From Lacinutrix jangbogonensis (lineage in GTDB: Bacteria; Bacteroidota; Bacteroidia; Flavobacteriales; Flavobacteriaceae), in contig NZ_JSWF01000028.1 of NCBI RefSeq assembly GCF_000797445.1, positions 278,340-342,339 on the forward strand: a stretch of DNA of 64,000 nt, written 5' to 3'. A program made the translations under genes and the position numbers. Below, one piece after another: positions 19,301 through 29,682 of this stretch. Below the pieces are notes generated by a model. That model was given only the letters and a program-made list of their open reading frames with translations, searched no databases and was not told the origin of the DNA. The first letter of the stretch is position 1. The number at the start of each line of letters is the position of its first letter.

Positions 19301-19308
19301 TATATTTG
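19301..19308 (+). promoter_or_regulatory. -7 box (TATATTTG) of yceD-rpmF
   Basis: This perfect TAnnTTTG match is 22 bp before the yceD ATG, with a CTG-type -33 region about 19 bp upstream. It lies within the leader, so the ATG at 19331 is the start rather than the TTG at 19298. Confidence 0.65.
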
Positions 19309-19330
19309 CAGGCTCAAAATAGATGTGATA

Positions 19331-19870
19331 ATGAAACCATTGAAAGAGTTTACAATTCCTTTTGTCGGTTTAAAATTAGGCAAACATAATTTTGATTTTA
19401 ATATAGATAATAAGTTCTTTGAATATTTTGAGTATGAAGACTTTAACAGTAGTGATTTAAAAGTTAATGTTGCATTTGAAAAAAAGGCAACGCTTTTAGA
19501 ACTACATTTTGAAGTTTCAGGAACAGTAAACGTTAATTGCGACGTTACAAATGAGCCTTACAATCAACCACTTGAAAATGATTTCGATTTGGTAGTTAAG
19601 TTTGGTGATGAATATAATGATGAGAATATAGATATTCTTATTATTTCTCATGGGGAATACGAGATAAGTATACAACAATATGTATATGAATTAATTGTAT
19701 TAGCTATGCCAACAAAACGTATTCATCCTGGAGTTGAAGATGGCACTTTAGATTCAGACATACTCGAAAAATTAGAAGAGTTAAGTCCTAAGGAAAAGGA
19801 TATAAAAGAAGACCAAGAGGAAACAGATCCTCGTTGGAATACATTAAAGAAACTATTAACGGATAAATAA
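19331..19870 (+). CDS. yceD: YceD/DUF177 family protein
   Basis: The protein of about 179 residues starts MKPLKEFTIPFVGLKLG and contains the DUF177 core: ELHFEVSGTVNVNCDVTNEPY, FGDEYND, YELIVLAMPTKRIHPG and DPRWNTLKKL at the end. The family is almost always encoded next to rpmF, as here with a nine-base gap, and is linked to 23S rRNA accumulation. The start is chosen downstream of the promoter box. Cys residues of the classical motif are reduced to one. Confidence 0.88.
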   Translation: MKPLKEFTIPFVGLKLGKHNFDFNIDNKFFEYFEYEDFNSSDLKVNVAFEKKATLLELHFEVSGTVNVNCDVTNEPYNQPLENDFDLVVKFGDEYNDENIDILIISHGEYEISIQQYVYELIVLAMPTKRIHPGVEDGTLDSDILEKLEELSPKEKDIKEDQEETDPRWNTLKKLLTDK

Positions 19871-19879
19871 AATAATAAA

Positions 19880-20083
19880 ATGGCACATCCTAAAAGAAAA
19901 ATCTCAAAAACAAGAAGAGATAAAAGAAGAACACATTACAAAGCAACTGCGCCACAAGTTGCAACTTGCCCAACAACTGGTGAGCCGCACTTATACCATA
20001 GAGCACATTGGTTCGAAGGTAAATTATATTACAGAGGTCAAGTTTTAATTGACAATGCTGTGGTAGAAGAGAATATTGCATAA
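19880..20083 (+). CDS. rpmF: 50S ribosomal protein L32
   Basis: The 67-residue basic protein begins [20 protein letters not shown] and has the Bacteroidota L32 pattern [16 protein letters not shown]. It follows yceD in the usual order and is ended by a strong terminator, separating it from fabH. Confidence 0.97.
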   Translation: MAHPKRKISKTRRDKRRTHYKATAPQVATCPTTGEPHLYHRAHWFEGKLYYRGQVLIDNAVVEENIA

Positions 20084-20103
20084 TTTACTATGCATGCATA
20101 TAG

Positions 20104-20132
20104 AAAAACGCTCACTTGTGAGCGTTTTTTTT
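20104..20132 (+). terminator. Terminator after rpmF
   Basis: AAAAACGCTCAC and GTGAGCGTTTTT form a perfect 12-bp stem with a two-base loop and a long T run. Confidence 0.9.
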
Positions 20133-20261
20133 GTTATATATTTTTCTTTCAGTTAAAAACAACTTAATTTGCACGTAATTAACCAGAATTCGGTATTTTT
20201 AATAAAATTTCGTCTTTTTTTGGCGATTTCGAGCAGTTTTTGGTCAAATTAACTTAAAAGT

Positions 20262-21257
20262 ATGAGTAAAATCTCTGCGGCAATAACAGCTGTAGGCGCG
20301 TATGTGCCAGAGTACGTTTTAACCAACAAGATCTTAGAATCTATGGTTGATACAAACGACGAATGGATTACCTCCAGAACAGGTATCAAAGAACGTCGTA
20401 TCCTAAAAGGAGAAGGTAAAGGTACTTCCTATATGGCTATTAAAGCCGCTCAAGACCTTCTTGAAAAATCTAATATAAATCCTGAAGATATAGAATTGGT
20501 TATTGTGGCTACCGCTACACCAGATATGCAAGCAGCATCAACAGCAGCATATACTGCTACACAAATTGGAGCTGTAAATGCTTTTTCATTTGATTTGGAA
20601 GCAGCATGCTCTAGTTTTCTCTTTGGCATGTCTACTGCAGCACGATATATCGAGTCAGGACGCTACAAAAATGTATTACTTATTGGAGCAGATAAAAACT
20701 CTTCAATGATTAATTATGAAGACAGAGCAACATGTATCATCTTTGGTGATGGAGCTGGAGCTGTTTTATTTCAACCAAATGAAGAAGACCTAGGTCTGCA
20801 AGACGAATATTTAAGAAGTAATGGAGCAGGTAGAGAATTCCTTCAAGTAAAATCAAGCGGTTCTTCGTATCCAGTTACTGCAGAAACTATAGCCAAAAAA
20901 GAGAATTTTGTTTTCCAAGACGGGAAAACGGTATTTAAAAATGCCGTTTTTAATATGGCAGATGTAGCTGAAAAAATTCTTAAAAGAAACAATTTATCAA
21001 AAGACGACGTAACCTGGTTGGCAGCTCATCAAGCAAATAAGAGAATTATTGATGCGACAGCAAGACGAATAGAATTGGATAGCAAAAAAGTAATGATGAA
21101 CATAGAGAAGTATGGTAATACAACCTCTGCCACATTACCATTATTGTTAAACGATTACGAGTCGCAATTAAAAAAAGGAGATAACATCATTTTTGCTGCT
21201 TTTGGAGGCGGCTTTACATGGGGCTCAATATATTTAAAGTGGGCGTATAATTCTTAA
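20262..21257 (+). CDS. fabH: 3-oxoacyl-ACP synthase III (FabH)
   Basis: This 331-residue condensing enzyme starts fatty-acid synthesis by joining acetyl-CoA and malonyl-ACP. The catalytic triad is visible: Cys in LEAACSSFLFG, His in AAHQANKRI and Asn in YGNTTSATLP. GGGFTWGSIYLKW marks the C-terminus. It is followed by accB and accC, forming a fatty-acid initiation and carboxylation group. Confidence 0.96.
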   Translation: MSKISAAITAVGAYVPEYVLTNKILESMVDTNDEWITSRTGIKERRILKGEGKGTSYMAIKAAQDLLEKSNINPEDIELVIVATATPDMQAASTAAYTATQIGAVNAFSFDLEAACSSFLFGMSTAARYIESGRYKNVLLIGADKNSSMINYEDRATCIIFGDGAGAVLFQPNEEDLGLQDEYLRSNGAGREFLQVKSSGSSYPVTAETIAKKENFVFQDGKTVFKNAVFNMADVAEKILKRNNLSKDDVTWLAAHQANKRIIDATARRIELDSKKVMMNIEKYGNTTSATLPLLLNDYESQLKKGDNIIFAAFGGGFTWGSIYLKWAYNS

Positions 21258-21292
21258 AAAACGAACTAAAAAAACTTAATAACTCTAAAATT

Positions 21293-21769
21293 ATGGATTT
21301 AAAAGACATTCAAAACTTAATCAAATTTGTAGCAAAATCTGGTGCAAGCGAGGTTAAATTAGAAACAGATGACGTTAAGATTACAATTAAAACAGGGTCA
21401 GACGAGACAACTTTTGTACAACAAATGCCAATGGCGCAAATGCAACAAATGCCAATGTCAGCAGTACAAGCACCAGCGACTTCGGAGCCAGCAGCGGTAA
21501 CTCCACCAGCAGAAAGTGAGGATTCTAAATACATAACGATAAAGTCTCCAATTATTGGAACATTTTACAGAAAACCATCTCCAGATAAACCATTATTTGT
21601 AGAAATAGGACAAACTATTGCTGAAGGAGACGTGCTTTGTGTTATTGAAGCTATGAAGTTATTTAACGAAATAGAATCTGAGGTTTCAGGGAAAATAGTT
21701 AAAGTATTAGTAGATGATGCTTCTCCAGTAGAATTTGATCAACCATTATTTTTAGTAGATCCATCTTAA
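21293..21769 (+). CDS. accB: Biotin carboxyl carrier protein of acetyl-CoA carboxylase
   Basis: The 158-residue protein has an N-terminal AccB helix region, a Met/Gln/Pro/Ala-rich linker (about 45-80) and a biotinyl domain with the biotinylation motif EAMKLFNEIES. It supplies carboxybiotin for malonyl-CoA formation. It lies 35 bp after fabH and 90 bp before accC. Confidence 0.96.
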   Translation: MDLKDIQNLIKFVAKSGASEVKLETDDVKITIKTGSDETTFVQQMPMAQMQQMPMSAVQAPATSEPAAVTPPAESEDSKYITIKSPIIGTFYRKPSPDKPLFVEIGQTIAEGDVLCVIEAMKLFNEIESEVSGKIVKVLVDDASPVEFDQPLFLVDPS

Positions 21770-21859
21770 TTTTAGAGTATTAGATTTCTCGATTATTAGA
21801 TGTTTACTATTCTAATAATGCAATAATCCAATTTTCTAATTTTATCTAAATCAGCATTT

Positions 21860-23212
21860 ATGTTTAAAAAAATACTAATTGCAAATAGAGGAGAAATAGC
21901 ACTACGTGTTATTAGAACCTGTAAAGAAATGGGCATTAAAACAGTAGCAGTTTATTCTACAGCAGATGCCGAAAGTCTTCACGTTAAATTTGCAGACGAA
22001 GCAGTTTGTATTGGTCCAGCTCCAAGTAGCGAATCATACTTAAAAATGTCTAATATTATAGCAGCAGCAGAAATTACAAATGCAGATGCTATACATCCAG
22101 GTTACGGGTTTTTATCAGAAAACGCTAAATTTTCTAAAATTTGTAACGAACATGAAATTAAGTTTATTGGTGCCTCTCCTGAAATGATTGATCGTATGGG
22201 AGATAAAGCCAATGCTAAATCAACAATGATTGAAGCAGGTGTTCCTGTTGTTCCAGGAAGTGAAGGTGTAATAGAAACTTTCGAAGACTGTATAAAAATA
22301 GCCAAAGAAACCGGTTATCCAGTAATGCTTAAAGCATCTGCTGGTGGTGGTGGAAAAGGAATGCGTGCAGTATGGAAGCCAGAAGACCTGCAAGAAGCAT
22401 GGGAATCTGCTAGACAAGAATCTAAAGCCGCATTTGGGAATGATGATATGTATATGGAAAAGCTTATAGAAGAGCCAAGACATATCGAAATTCAAATTGT
22501 TGGCGACTCTAAAGGTACAGCTTGTCACCTTTCTGAAAGAGATTGTTCTATACAAAGACGACACCAAAAATTAACAGAAGAAGTACCGTCTCCATTTATG
22601 ACACCCGCTTTACGTAAAAAAATGGGAGAGGCAGCAGTGAAAGCAGCTGAATATATTAAATATGAAGGCGCAGGAACGGTAGAGTTTTTAGTAGATAAGA
22701 ACAGAAACTTTTACTTCATGGAAATGAATACACGTATTCAAGTAGAGCATCCAATTACCGAACAGGTAATTGATTTCGACTTAATTCGTGAACAAATTCT
22801 AGTAGCTGCAGGTGTGCCAATTTCAGGTAAAAATTATTTACCACAATTACACTCTATAGAATGTAGAATTAATGCCGAAGATCCATTTAATGACTTTAGA
22901 CCTTCACCAGGAAAAATAACAACATTACATGCGCCAGGAGGTCATGGCGTGCGTTTAGATACCCACGTATATGCAGGATATTCTATCCCTCCAAATTACG
23001 ATTCTATGATTGCCAAGTTAATTACTACTGCGCAAACAAGAGAAGAAGCCATTAATAAAATGAAGCGCGCTTTAGATGAATTTGTAATAGAAGGTATAAA
23101 AACAACAATTCCGTTCCATAGACAATTAATGGAACATCCAGATTATTTAGCAGGTAATTATACGACTAAATTTATGGAAGATTTTGTAATGGAGAAACCA
23201 ACTGAAGATTAA
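21860..23212 (+). CDS. accC: Acetyl-CoA carboxylase, biotin carboxylase subunit
   Basis: The 450-residue ATP-grasp enzyme has the start [19 protein letters not shown], the glycine-rich loop [26 protein letters not shown] and the active-site segment [17 protein letters not shown]. Length and all motifs match AccC. It carboxylates the biotin on AccB. Confidence 0.97.
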   Translation: MFKKILIANRGEIALRVIRTCKEMGIKTVAVYSTADAESLHVKFADEAVCIGPAPSSESYLKMSNIIAAAEITNADAIHPGYGFLSENAKFSKICNEHEIKFIGASPEMIDRMGDKANAKSTMIEAGVPVVPGSEGVIETFEDCIKIAKETGYPVMLKASAGGGGKGMRAVWKPEDLQEAWESARQESKAAFGNDDMYMEKLIEEPRHIEIQIVGDSKGTACHLSERDCSIQRRHQKLTEEVPSPFMTPALRKKMGEAAVKAAEYIKYEGAGTVEFLVDKNRNFYFMEMNTRIQVEHPITEQVIDFDLIREQILVAAGVPISGKNYLPQLHSIECRINAEDPFNDFRPSPGKITTLHAPGGHGVRLDTHVYAGYSIPPNYDSMIAKLITTAQTREEAINKMKRALDEFVIEGIKTTIPFHRQLMEHPDYLAGNYTTKFMEDFVMEKPTED

Positions 23213-23332
23213 AATAGATTAATTATTCTCTGTTTTTTTGTTTCCAGAGTGTTAAAAAGCACAATTTTAAGAAACTTAAGTAAATTTTTACTTAAATTTA
23301 TGTATAAAAAATTAACTCATAAAATAATCACT

Positions 23333-26155
23333 ATGAAAAAAAATACTTTTTTTGTATTATCATTACTGTTTTTTTCTTGCGCAACTATGTTTGCTCAACA
23401 AAATATAAATGCACAAAAAACGTCTGCGAATGCGCAAGAGGCTTTAGAATTAACTGATGAAACTATCAAATCAATTAATACTACAGGTTATGCTCGTTGT
23501 TTAACAGATGAATACGAAATTTCTTTACAAAAGCAATTTCCTGACAGATCTACAAGACAAGAATTTGAAGATTGGTTAGCTCCAAAAATTGCTGCAATTA
23601 AAGCAAACAGAATAGCAGGAAAATCTTCTCTAACTATATTTAATATCCCAATTGTAATTCATGTGGTTCACAATGGAGATGCTGTAGGAACAGGAGAAAA
23701 CATCTCTGATGCTCAAGCATTATCTCAAATTCAAGTAATGAATGAAGATTTTAGAAGGCTTGCAGGATCAAGAGGTGGAGCAAACACTACAGGTTTAGCT
23801 GTGGATGTAGAATTGAATTTTTGTATTGCTCAAATAGATGAGAATGGTGTCGCTACCAATGGTGTTGTTAGACATAATATAGCGCCATATTCTAATAATG
23901 TTGCAGATACAAATGGCGCAGATTGGGAGACTTTTGCAGATGTTCAACAAATGAAAACTGCTACACAATGGGATCCAACTGAATATTTAAATATGTGGAC
24001 CGTAAGAGTTGGAGGTTTATCATTACAAAATGGCGGAATATCAGATCTTTTAGGATATGCACAATTTCCAAATAACACTCCAAGTTTGGGAGGATTAAAT
24101 GCAATAGGAGGTTCTGCGAATACAGATGGTGTTGTAGCAGCGTTTGATACAATGGGAACAGCGGATTTAGATGATGGCTCATTCACTTTAAACCCTCAAT
24201 ATAATTTAGGTAGAACAATGACTCACGAGGTAGGACATTGGGTTGGACTATTACACATTTGGGGAGATGGAGACTGCTCTGCAGATGATTTTTGTGTAGA
24301 TACACCTAATGCTGGTGATGCAAATTATACTTGTAACCTTTCCGCAGATTCATGTCCAACTTCAGCTGGTGGTGATATGGTTCAAAATTATATGGATTAT
24401 ACCAATGATGCTTGTATGGATACATTTACTCAAAATCAAAAAGATAGAATTCAAGCGATTATGGGTGCGTCTCCAAGACGTATGGAATTAAACACTTCTA
24501 ATGCTTGTAGTGTTGAACCAACGGTGTCAATAACATCAACATTGCCCTCAGAAATTAACGAAGGAAGTGATTGTAATTTTACAGATGTAGTAATTGACTT
24601 AGGAGTGAGTACTATAGCTTCTGCAGGTATTACGGCTGTTCTGGTAAACACCGGTACAGCAACAGAAAATGAAGATTTCGAATTATTAAATAACTCAGTA
24701 GTAATTGCTCAAGGCGCAACAACAGGAGGGAATAGTGTAACACTTAGAGTTTTTAACGACAGTTTCGTTGAGGCTTCTGAAACAATTATTTTGGGAATTA
24801 ATATCGCTACAAGTGGAGACGCAGTAGCAAATAATTCAACTTTCGATATAAGCATTTTAAATGATGATAATGCTGTTGCAGATGTGTCGACAGTAACGTA
24901 TTTTTCAGATGACTTTAACGATGAAGATCTTTCAGATTGGACACTTACCGATGATGATGGTGACACATACAATTGGGGAGACCAAACCACTGTTGATGCA
25001 GGAACTAGTCCTGGATTAGTTTCAAGATCTTGGCTTGGTGGTGGCATAGGAGCTATAATGCCAGATAATTGGGCCGTAAGTTCAGCTATAGATTTATCAT
25101 CGGCAACAGGTTCTATTGTTTTAGACTGGACTACTTTAGTTGCTGCATTCGATTGGGATGAAGAACAATACAGTGTTTACGTTGGTACAACAAACAATAT
25201 TACTACTCTTGTAGGTTCTGCGACTTCTTTTACTGAAGTTTTAGGTGATGCAGGAAATACAGGTACAGTTGAAAATCATTCTTTAGATATATCTGCATTT
25301 GCTGGTCAAGCAAGTGTTTATATTGCTTTTAGACATTGGGGAAGTACAGATGAAGACTTTATTCTAGTTGATGATGTTACAGTAACTTCACAAGTAGCAA
25401 CAACTATCCAAACTGCAGTTAACAGTGCAACAGGAGCATCTATTAACCTAAATGCAACTGGAATTGCTTTTTGTACAGATTCTACTTCTGGAAACATTAT
25501 GCTCGATATAGACAATACAGATGGTTTTGATTATGGCTGTACTACAGCTCAAGTTTCAAGAGACATTGCAACTGCAGGAGCTGATGCTGTAATGTATCTT
25601 GGTACAAATGCCGATTCATTTGTAACAGCAAAAACGTTTAATATAACATCTGTTAATTCGAGTATTACGGATGCAACAATTATTACGTTTTATTTTACTG
25701 AGACTGAAATTGCAGGATGGGAAACAGTAACAGGAAATAGTAGAAACGACTTATATGTAAAGAATGAAGATACAGATGAAGTTGCAGTAATTTCTATTAC
25801 TCCGTTTGGATCAGGTCATGAGTTAATAGGTTCGTTTAGTAAAGGAGTAGCAGGAACTTACTACTTTGGTACTCAACTTGCATTGTTATCTACAGCTAAT
25901 TTCAGCTTAGATAATGCTTTAGAAGTTTATCCTAATCCAAATAATGGAGTGTTTAATATTAAATTCACACCAACCTCAAATAATGTTGAAGTTGCAGTAT
26001 TTGATATTAGAGGGCGTTCTATTTATAATAAAGCGTACAGTATTTCTCAGACGTTTAACGAAAGTATTAATATAGGAAACGTTCAATCTGGTATTTATTT
26101 ACTTAATGTAAAAGATGGTACTAGAACAGTAACGAAAAAGATTATTGTTGAATAA
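23333..26155 (+). CDS. Secreted M43 (pappalysin-type) metalloprotease with T9SS tail
   Basis: The start at 23333 gives a clean signal peptide (KKNTFFVLSLLFFSCATMFAQ); the frame is open 84 bp further upstream without signal features. The protein of about 940 residues has an M43 catalytic domain with HEVGHWVGLLH (zinc-binding HExxHxxGxxH), a Met-turn region (YMDY) and a Cys-rich stretch typical of the family. A Calx-beta-like domain and a MAM/jelly-roll-like domain (DDFNDEDLSDWTLTDDDGD) follow. It ends in a T9SS type A sorting domain (LEVYPNPNNGVFNIKF to GTRTVTKKIIVE). It should be exported through the type IX system and anchored or released at the cell surface. Confidence 0.93.
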   Translation: MKKNTFFVLSLLFFSCATMFAQQNINAQKTSANAQEALELTDETIKSINTTGYARCLTDEYEISLQKQFPDRSTRQEFEDWLAPKIAAIKANRIAGKSSLTIFNIPIVIHVVHNGDAVGTGENISDAQALSQIQVMNEDFRRLAGSRGGANTTGLAVDVELNFCIAQIDENGVATNGVVRHNIAPYSNNVADTNGADWETFADVQQMKTATQWDPTEYLNMWTVRVGGLSLQNGGISDLLGYAQFPNNTPSLGGLNAIGGSANTDGVVAAFDTMGTADLDDGSFTLNPQYNLGRTMTHEVGHWVGLLHIWGDGDCSADDFCVDTPNAGDANYTCNLSADSCPTSAGGDMVQNYMDYTNDACMDTFTQNQKDRIQAIMGASPRRMELNTSNACSVEPTVSITSTLPSEINEGSDCNFTDVVIDLGVSTIASAGITAVLVNTGTATENEDFELLNNSVVIAQGATTGGNSVTLRVFNDSFVEASETIILGINIATSGDAVANNSTFDISILNDDNAVADVSTVTYFSDDFNDEDLSDWTLTDDDGDTYNWGDQTTVDAGTSPGLVSRSWLGGGIGAIMPDNWAVSSAIDLSSATGSIVLDWTTLVAAFDWDEEQYSVYVGTTNNITTLVGSATSFTEVLGDAGNTGTVENHSLDISAFAGQASVYIAFRHWGSTDEDFILVDDVTVTSQVATTIQTAVNSATGASINLNATGIAFCTDSTSGNIMLDIDNTDGFDYGCTTAQVSRDIATAGADAVMYLGTNADSFVTAKTFNITSVNSSITDATIITFYFTETEIAGWETVTGNSRNDLYVKNEDTDEVAVISITPFGSGHELIGSFSKGVAGTYYFGTQLALLSTANFSLDNALEVYPNPNNGVFNIKFTPTSNNVEVAVFDIRGRSIYNKAYSISQTFNESINIGNVQSGIYLLNVKDGTRTVTKKIIVE

Positions 26156-26174
26156 ATAATAATTTTAATATAAT

Positions 26175-26208
26175 TAAAAACTCCGGAAGTAATTTTCGGA
26201 GTTTTTTT
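26175..26208 (+). terminator. Terminator after the M43 protease gene
   Basis: AAAACTCCG and CGGAGTTTT pair with an 11-base loop, followed by T residues. Confidence 0.88.
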
Positions 26209-26247
26209 ATGCTCTAAGAGCTCAAATAATTAAACTACATTAGGCTT

Positions 26248-27363
26248 ATGAATTTGTCTTACTGGGAAATTAAAACTTGGCTTAGCAATATCGACTATAC
26301 TATAGTTGGAAGTGGTATTGTAGGTCTTAATTGTGCTCTAGAATTAAAAAACCGGTTTCCAAAAGCTAATATTTTAATTTTAGAAAAAGGCTTTCTACCA
26401 CAAGGAGCAAGTACAAAGAATGCCGGCTTTGCCTGTTTTGGTAGTTTAAGCGAAATTTTAGACGATTTAAAACAACATAGTCAAGTTGAAGTCTTAGAAT
26501 TAGTAAGCCAAAGACAAAAAGGCTTAAAGCGACTAAGAGACAATTTAGGAGACAAAAACATCAATTACAAAGCATTAGGTGGCTACGAATTGTTTTCAGA
26601 AAAGGATACTACTTTATTTGAAGCTTGCCTTTCTAAAAGAGAGGCCATAAACCAATTTTTAAAACCATTATTTAAAGCAGATGTTTTTAGCTTAAAACCA
26701 AATAGCTTTCAATTTAAAATGGTTCAAGAAAACACTATTTTTAATCAGTTTGAAGGTCAAATTGATACAGGGAAAATGATGGATGCTTTGCTTAAGAAAG
26801 CACAGGAAAAAGGCGTTAAAATATTAAATAACGTTTTAGTTGAAGAATTCTCAGACAATAATAACTCTGTAAATATCAAAACAAACCAATTCGAATTCAC
26901 TACCACTAAGTTATTAATTGCCACAAACGGTTTTGCTTCGCAATTGTTAAATGAAAGCGTAAAGCCAGCAAGAGCTCAAGTATTGATTACAAAGCCAATT
27001 AAAAACTTGCACATAAAAGGCACGTTTCATTTAGAAGAAGGCTACTATTATTTTAGAAATATAGATAATAGAATATTATTTGGAGGCGGAAGAAATCTCG
27101 ATTTTAAAGCTGAAGAAACCACTGAAATGTCTCAAACAGATCTCATTCAAAACAAACTTGAAGAATTATTAAAAACCACCATTTTACCTAACATACCTTT
27201 TGAGGTTGAACATAGATGGAGTGGAATCATGGGAGTTGGTAGTCAAAAAAAACCAATAGTAAAACAATTGAGTAATAATGTGTTTTGTGGTATAAGATTA
27301 GGTGGAATGGGAGTAGCAATAGGGAGTACTATTGGAAAGCAGTTAGCAGACTTATTAGAATAA
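26248..27363 (+). CDS. FAD-dependent oxidoreductase of the DAO family
   Basis: The 371-residue protein has the dinucleotide-binding motif YTIVGSGIVGLNCALELK at about residue 17, followed by EKGFLPQGASTKNAGFACFG, where the ASxxNAG pattern is typical of D-amino-acid/glycine oxidase-like enzymes. The C-terminus GIRLGGMGVAIGSTIG contacts FAD in relatives. The amine substrate cannot be predicted. It is four bases upstream of mtgA and probably co-transcribed with it. Confidence 0.85.
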   Translation: MNLSYWEIKTWLSNIDYTIVGSGIVGLNCALELKNRFPKANILILEKGFLPQGASTKNAGFACFGSLSEILDDLKQHSQVEVLELVSQRQKGLKRLRDNLGDKNINYKALGGYELFSEKDTTLFEACLSKREAINQFLKPLFKADVFSLKPNSFQFKMVQENTIFNQFEGQIDTGKMMDALLKKAQEKGVKILNNVLVEEFSDNNNSVNIKTNQFEFTTTKLLIATNGFASQLLNESVKPARAQVLITKPIKNLHIKGTFHLEEGYYYFRNIDNRILFGGGRNLDFKAEETTEMSQTDLIQNKLEELLKTTILPNIPFEVEHRWSGIMGVGSQKKPIVKQLSNNVFCGIRLGGMGVAIGSTIGKQLADLLE

Positions 27364-27366
27364 TTC

Positions 27367-28053
27367 ATGAATAGATTATTTCGTTTTTTTGTTAAACTAT
27401 TTTTCTGGAGTGTGGTATCTTCTATCGGTTTAGTCGTTTTATTTAAGTTCGTGCCAGTTCCTGTAACGCCTTTAATGGTAATCCGTTATTTTGAAAGCCC
27501 TTCAGAAAATAAAATGTGGAATCACGATTGGGTTCCTATAGAGAATATTTCTAAAAACATACAATTAGCTGTTATTTGCAGTGAAGATCAGAAGTTTTTA
27601 CAGCATAATGGTTTCGATATCGACGCTATAGAAAGAGCCTACAATAATAATAAGAAGAAAGGTAAACGCATAAAAGGAGGAAGTACTATTAGTCAGCAAA
27701 CGGCGAAAAACGTGTTTTTATGGCCGGCACGCAGCTGGTTGCGAAAGGGTTTAGAAACGTATTTTTCTTTTTTAATTGAAAAAATATGGAGTAAAGAGCG
27801 AATTCTCGAAGTGTATTTAAACAGTATAGAGATGGGAAATGGTGTTTATGGTATTGAAGCCGCATCGCAGTATTGGTTTAAAAAATCAGCAATAAAACTA
27901 TCAGCTTATGAAGCCGCAGCAATAGCATCAATATTGCCAAGTCCTAGAAAATATCGTGCAAATCCAGCTTCTGTTTATATTGAGAAAAGAAAGGAATGGA
28001 TTGTAAAGCAGATGCAATTTTATGGCACATTAGAATTAAAAGAATTAAAATGA
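27367..28053 (+). CDS. mtgA: Monofunctional peptidoglycan glycosyltransferase
   Basis: The 228-residue protein has an N-terminal membrane anchor and a family 51 glycosyltransferase domain. Motifs are SEDQKFLQHNGFD with the catalytic Glu, KGGSTISQQTAKNVFL, KERILEVYLNSIEMGNGVYGIEAAS and AAIASILPSPRKY. It polymerises lipid II at the inner membrane without a transpeptidase domain. Its stop overlaps the start of the next gene (ATGA). Confidence 0.95.
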   Translation: MNRLFRFFVKLFFWSVVSSIGLVVLFKFVPVPVTPLMVIRYFESPSENKMWNHDWVPIENISKNIQLAVICSEDQKFLQHNGFDIDAIERAYNNNKKKGKRIKGGSTISQQTAKNVFLWPARSWLRKGLETYFSFLIEKIWSKERILEVYLNSIEMGNGVYGIEAASQYWFKKSAIKLSAYEAAAIASILPSPRKYRANPASVYIEKRKEWIVKQMQFYGTLELKELK

Positions 28054-28499
28054 CTACAAAAGAAAAACTATATAATCTATGTTTAGAATTTATTGACAAC
28101 CGCTTATTAACGGTTAAATCTACAATGGATGAAATACAAGAATCTTTACTTTCTGAAACCAAAAGTAGCGCAGGAGACAAGCACGAAACTGGACGGGCAA
28201 TGTTACAATTAGAGCGGGAAAAAGCAGGAAATCAACTTGCCGAAATACTTAAAATAAAAGTAAATTTGGCTAAGATTGATGTTTCAAATCACTCTAAAAA
28301 AGCTAGACTTGGTAGTGTTGTTTATACTAATAAGTTAAATTATTTTATAAGTATTAGTGCAGGAGAACTAACAATTGATAAAGATTATTTTTATGCCATT
28401 TCACCAGAAACACCAATTGCGAAGTTACTTTTAGGAAAAATAGTTTCCGAAGAGGTTCAATTTAGGGATCAATATTTTAAAATTATTAAGGTTATCTAA
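28050..28499 (+). CDS. GreA/GreB C-terminal-like protein
   Basis: The start at ATG 28050 overlaps the mtgA stop (ATGA); the longer TTG frame from 27996 lies inside mtgA. The 149-residue protein has a helical N-terminal half (SAGDKHETGRAMLQLEREKAG) and a C-terminal beta-rich half (LGSVVYTNKLNYFISISAG, ETPIAKLLLGKIVSEEV) like the Gre factor C-domain (the S-P-xG-xALLG-type end). Relatives in Flavobacteriia sometimes carry misleading ketosynthase names. It may bind RNA polymerase, which I infer only from the fold pattern. Confidence 0.6.
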   Translation: MTTKEKLYNLCLEFIDNRLLTVKSTMDEIQESLLSETKSSAGDKHETGRAMLQLEREKAGNQLAEILKIKVNLAKIDVSNHSKKARLGSVVYTNKLNYFISISAGELTIDKDYFYAISPETPIAKLLLGKIVSEEVQFRDQYFKIIKVI

Positions 28500-28543
28500 A
28501 TCTATTTCGACTTATCTTTATAAAAAAGATTGATAACTAGAAA

Positions 28544-29682
28544 TTGAATACAACTCAGGTAAATTTTGATGTCATTATAGTTGGAGGTGGATTGGCTGGT
28601 TTGTCTAGTGCAATTCATCTTTCTAAAGCAAAACTTAGTGTTTTACTTATAGAAAAAAACAGCTATCCCAAGCACAAGGTTTGTGGTGAATACATTTCTA
28701 ACGAAGTATTACCATACTTAGACTTTTTAGATTTAGATGTCTTTAAGCTAGGCGCAAAAAAAATCAATAAATTCCAATTATCTACAACCAAAGGAAAATT
28801 AATTTCTGCACCATTACCTTTAGGCGGATTTGGAATTAGTAGATTTTGTTTAGATGAAGCTTTAGCAAATAAAGCTATTGAAAATGCTGTGGTAATTCTT
28901 CAAGATAGCGCAGAAGACATTCAGTTCCTTAATGATGAATTTTCAGTAGAGACAAAAAAAACAAGAGTTTTAAGGCTAGAATAGTAATAGGCGCTTATGG
29001 TAAACGCGCTAATTTAGATGTGAAATTAAAACGAAAATTCATAAAAACCAAGTCACCATATTTAGCCGTAAAAACACATGTAAATGGGGATTTTCCTAAC
29101 GATTTGGTCGCGCTTCATAATTTTGAAGGTGGCTATTGTGGCGTTTCCAAAGTAGAAAATAATAGCATTAACTTATGCTACATTACGAATTTTAAAACCT
29201 TTAAGAAGTATAAAGATATAGAAGAGTTTCAGCAAAAAGTGGTTCTTAAAAACAAGTATTTAAAAGTTGTTTTTAGTAACACAGCTCCTGTTTTCGAGCA
29301 ACCACTAAGCATTAGTCAAATTTCATTTGAAGATAAAAAACCTATAGAAAATCATGTGCTTATGTGCGGTGATACTGCGGCTTTAATTCACCCACTATGT
29401 GGAAATGGAATGAGTATGGCCATTAGGAGTGCGCAAATAGCATCACTTTTAATTATTGAATTTTTTAATTCTGAAACACCCAATAGAGAAACCTTAGAAA
29501 AGCAGTATCTTAGAGAGTGGAATAAAGCTTTTAAATCAAGATTAAAAATAGGTCATGTTGTTGCTGCCTTATTTAATCAGCCTAAAATTTCTGAAGTTTT
29601 AATGCAAGGTTTAAAATGGTTCCCATTCATTTTACCTCATATTATTAAACGAACACACGGCAAATTAATGAAAGTTAAATGA
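28544..29682 (+). CDS. FAD-dependent reductase (geranylgeranyl-reductase-like), frame broken at an A8 tract
   Basis: The first part (28544-28984) starts with TTG, has the FAD motif VIIVGGGLAGLSSAIHLSKAK and HKVCGEYISNEVLPYL, and stops after TRVLRLE. The second part reads FKARIVIGAYGKRANLD, then CGDTAALIHPLCGNGMSMA, the second FAD contact. The frames join in the A8 tract at 28954-28961: one more A gives ETKKNKSFKARIVIGAYGK without interruption. The restored protein of about 379 residues is a UbiH/GGR-type oxidoreductase. It is the first gene of the type III PKS cluster, and its stop overlaps the methyltransferase start. Sequencing error or a recent mutation is likely. Confidence 0.85.

Noticed and set aside
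23249..23332. Longer N-terminus for the M43 protease
   Set aside because: The signal peptide begins at the ATG at 23333.
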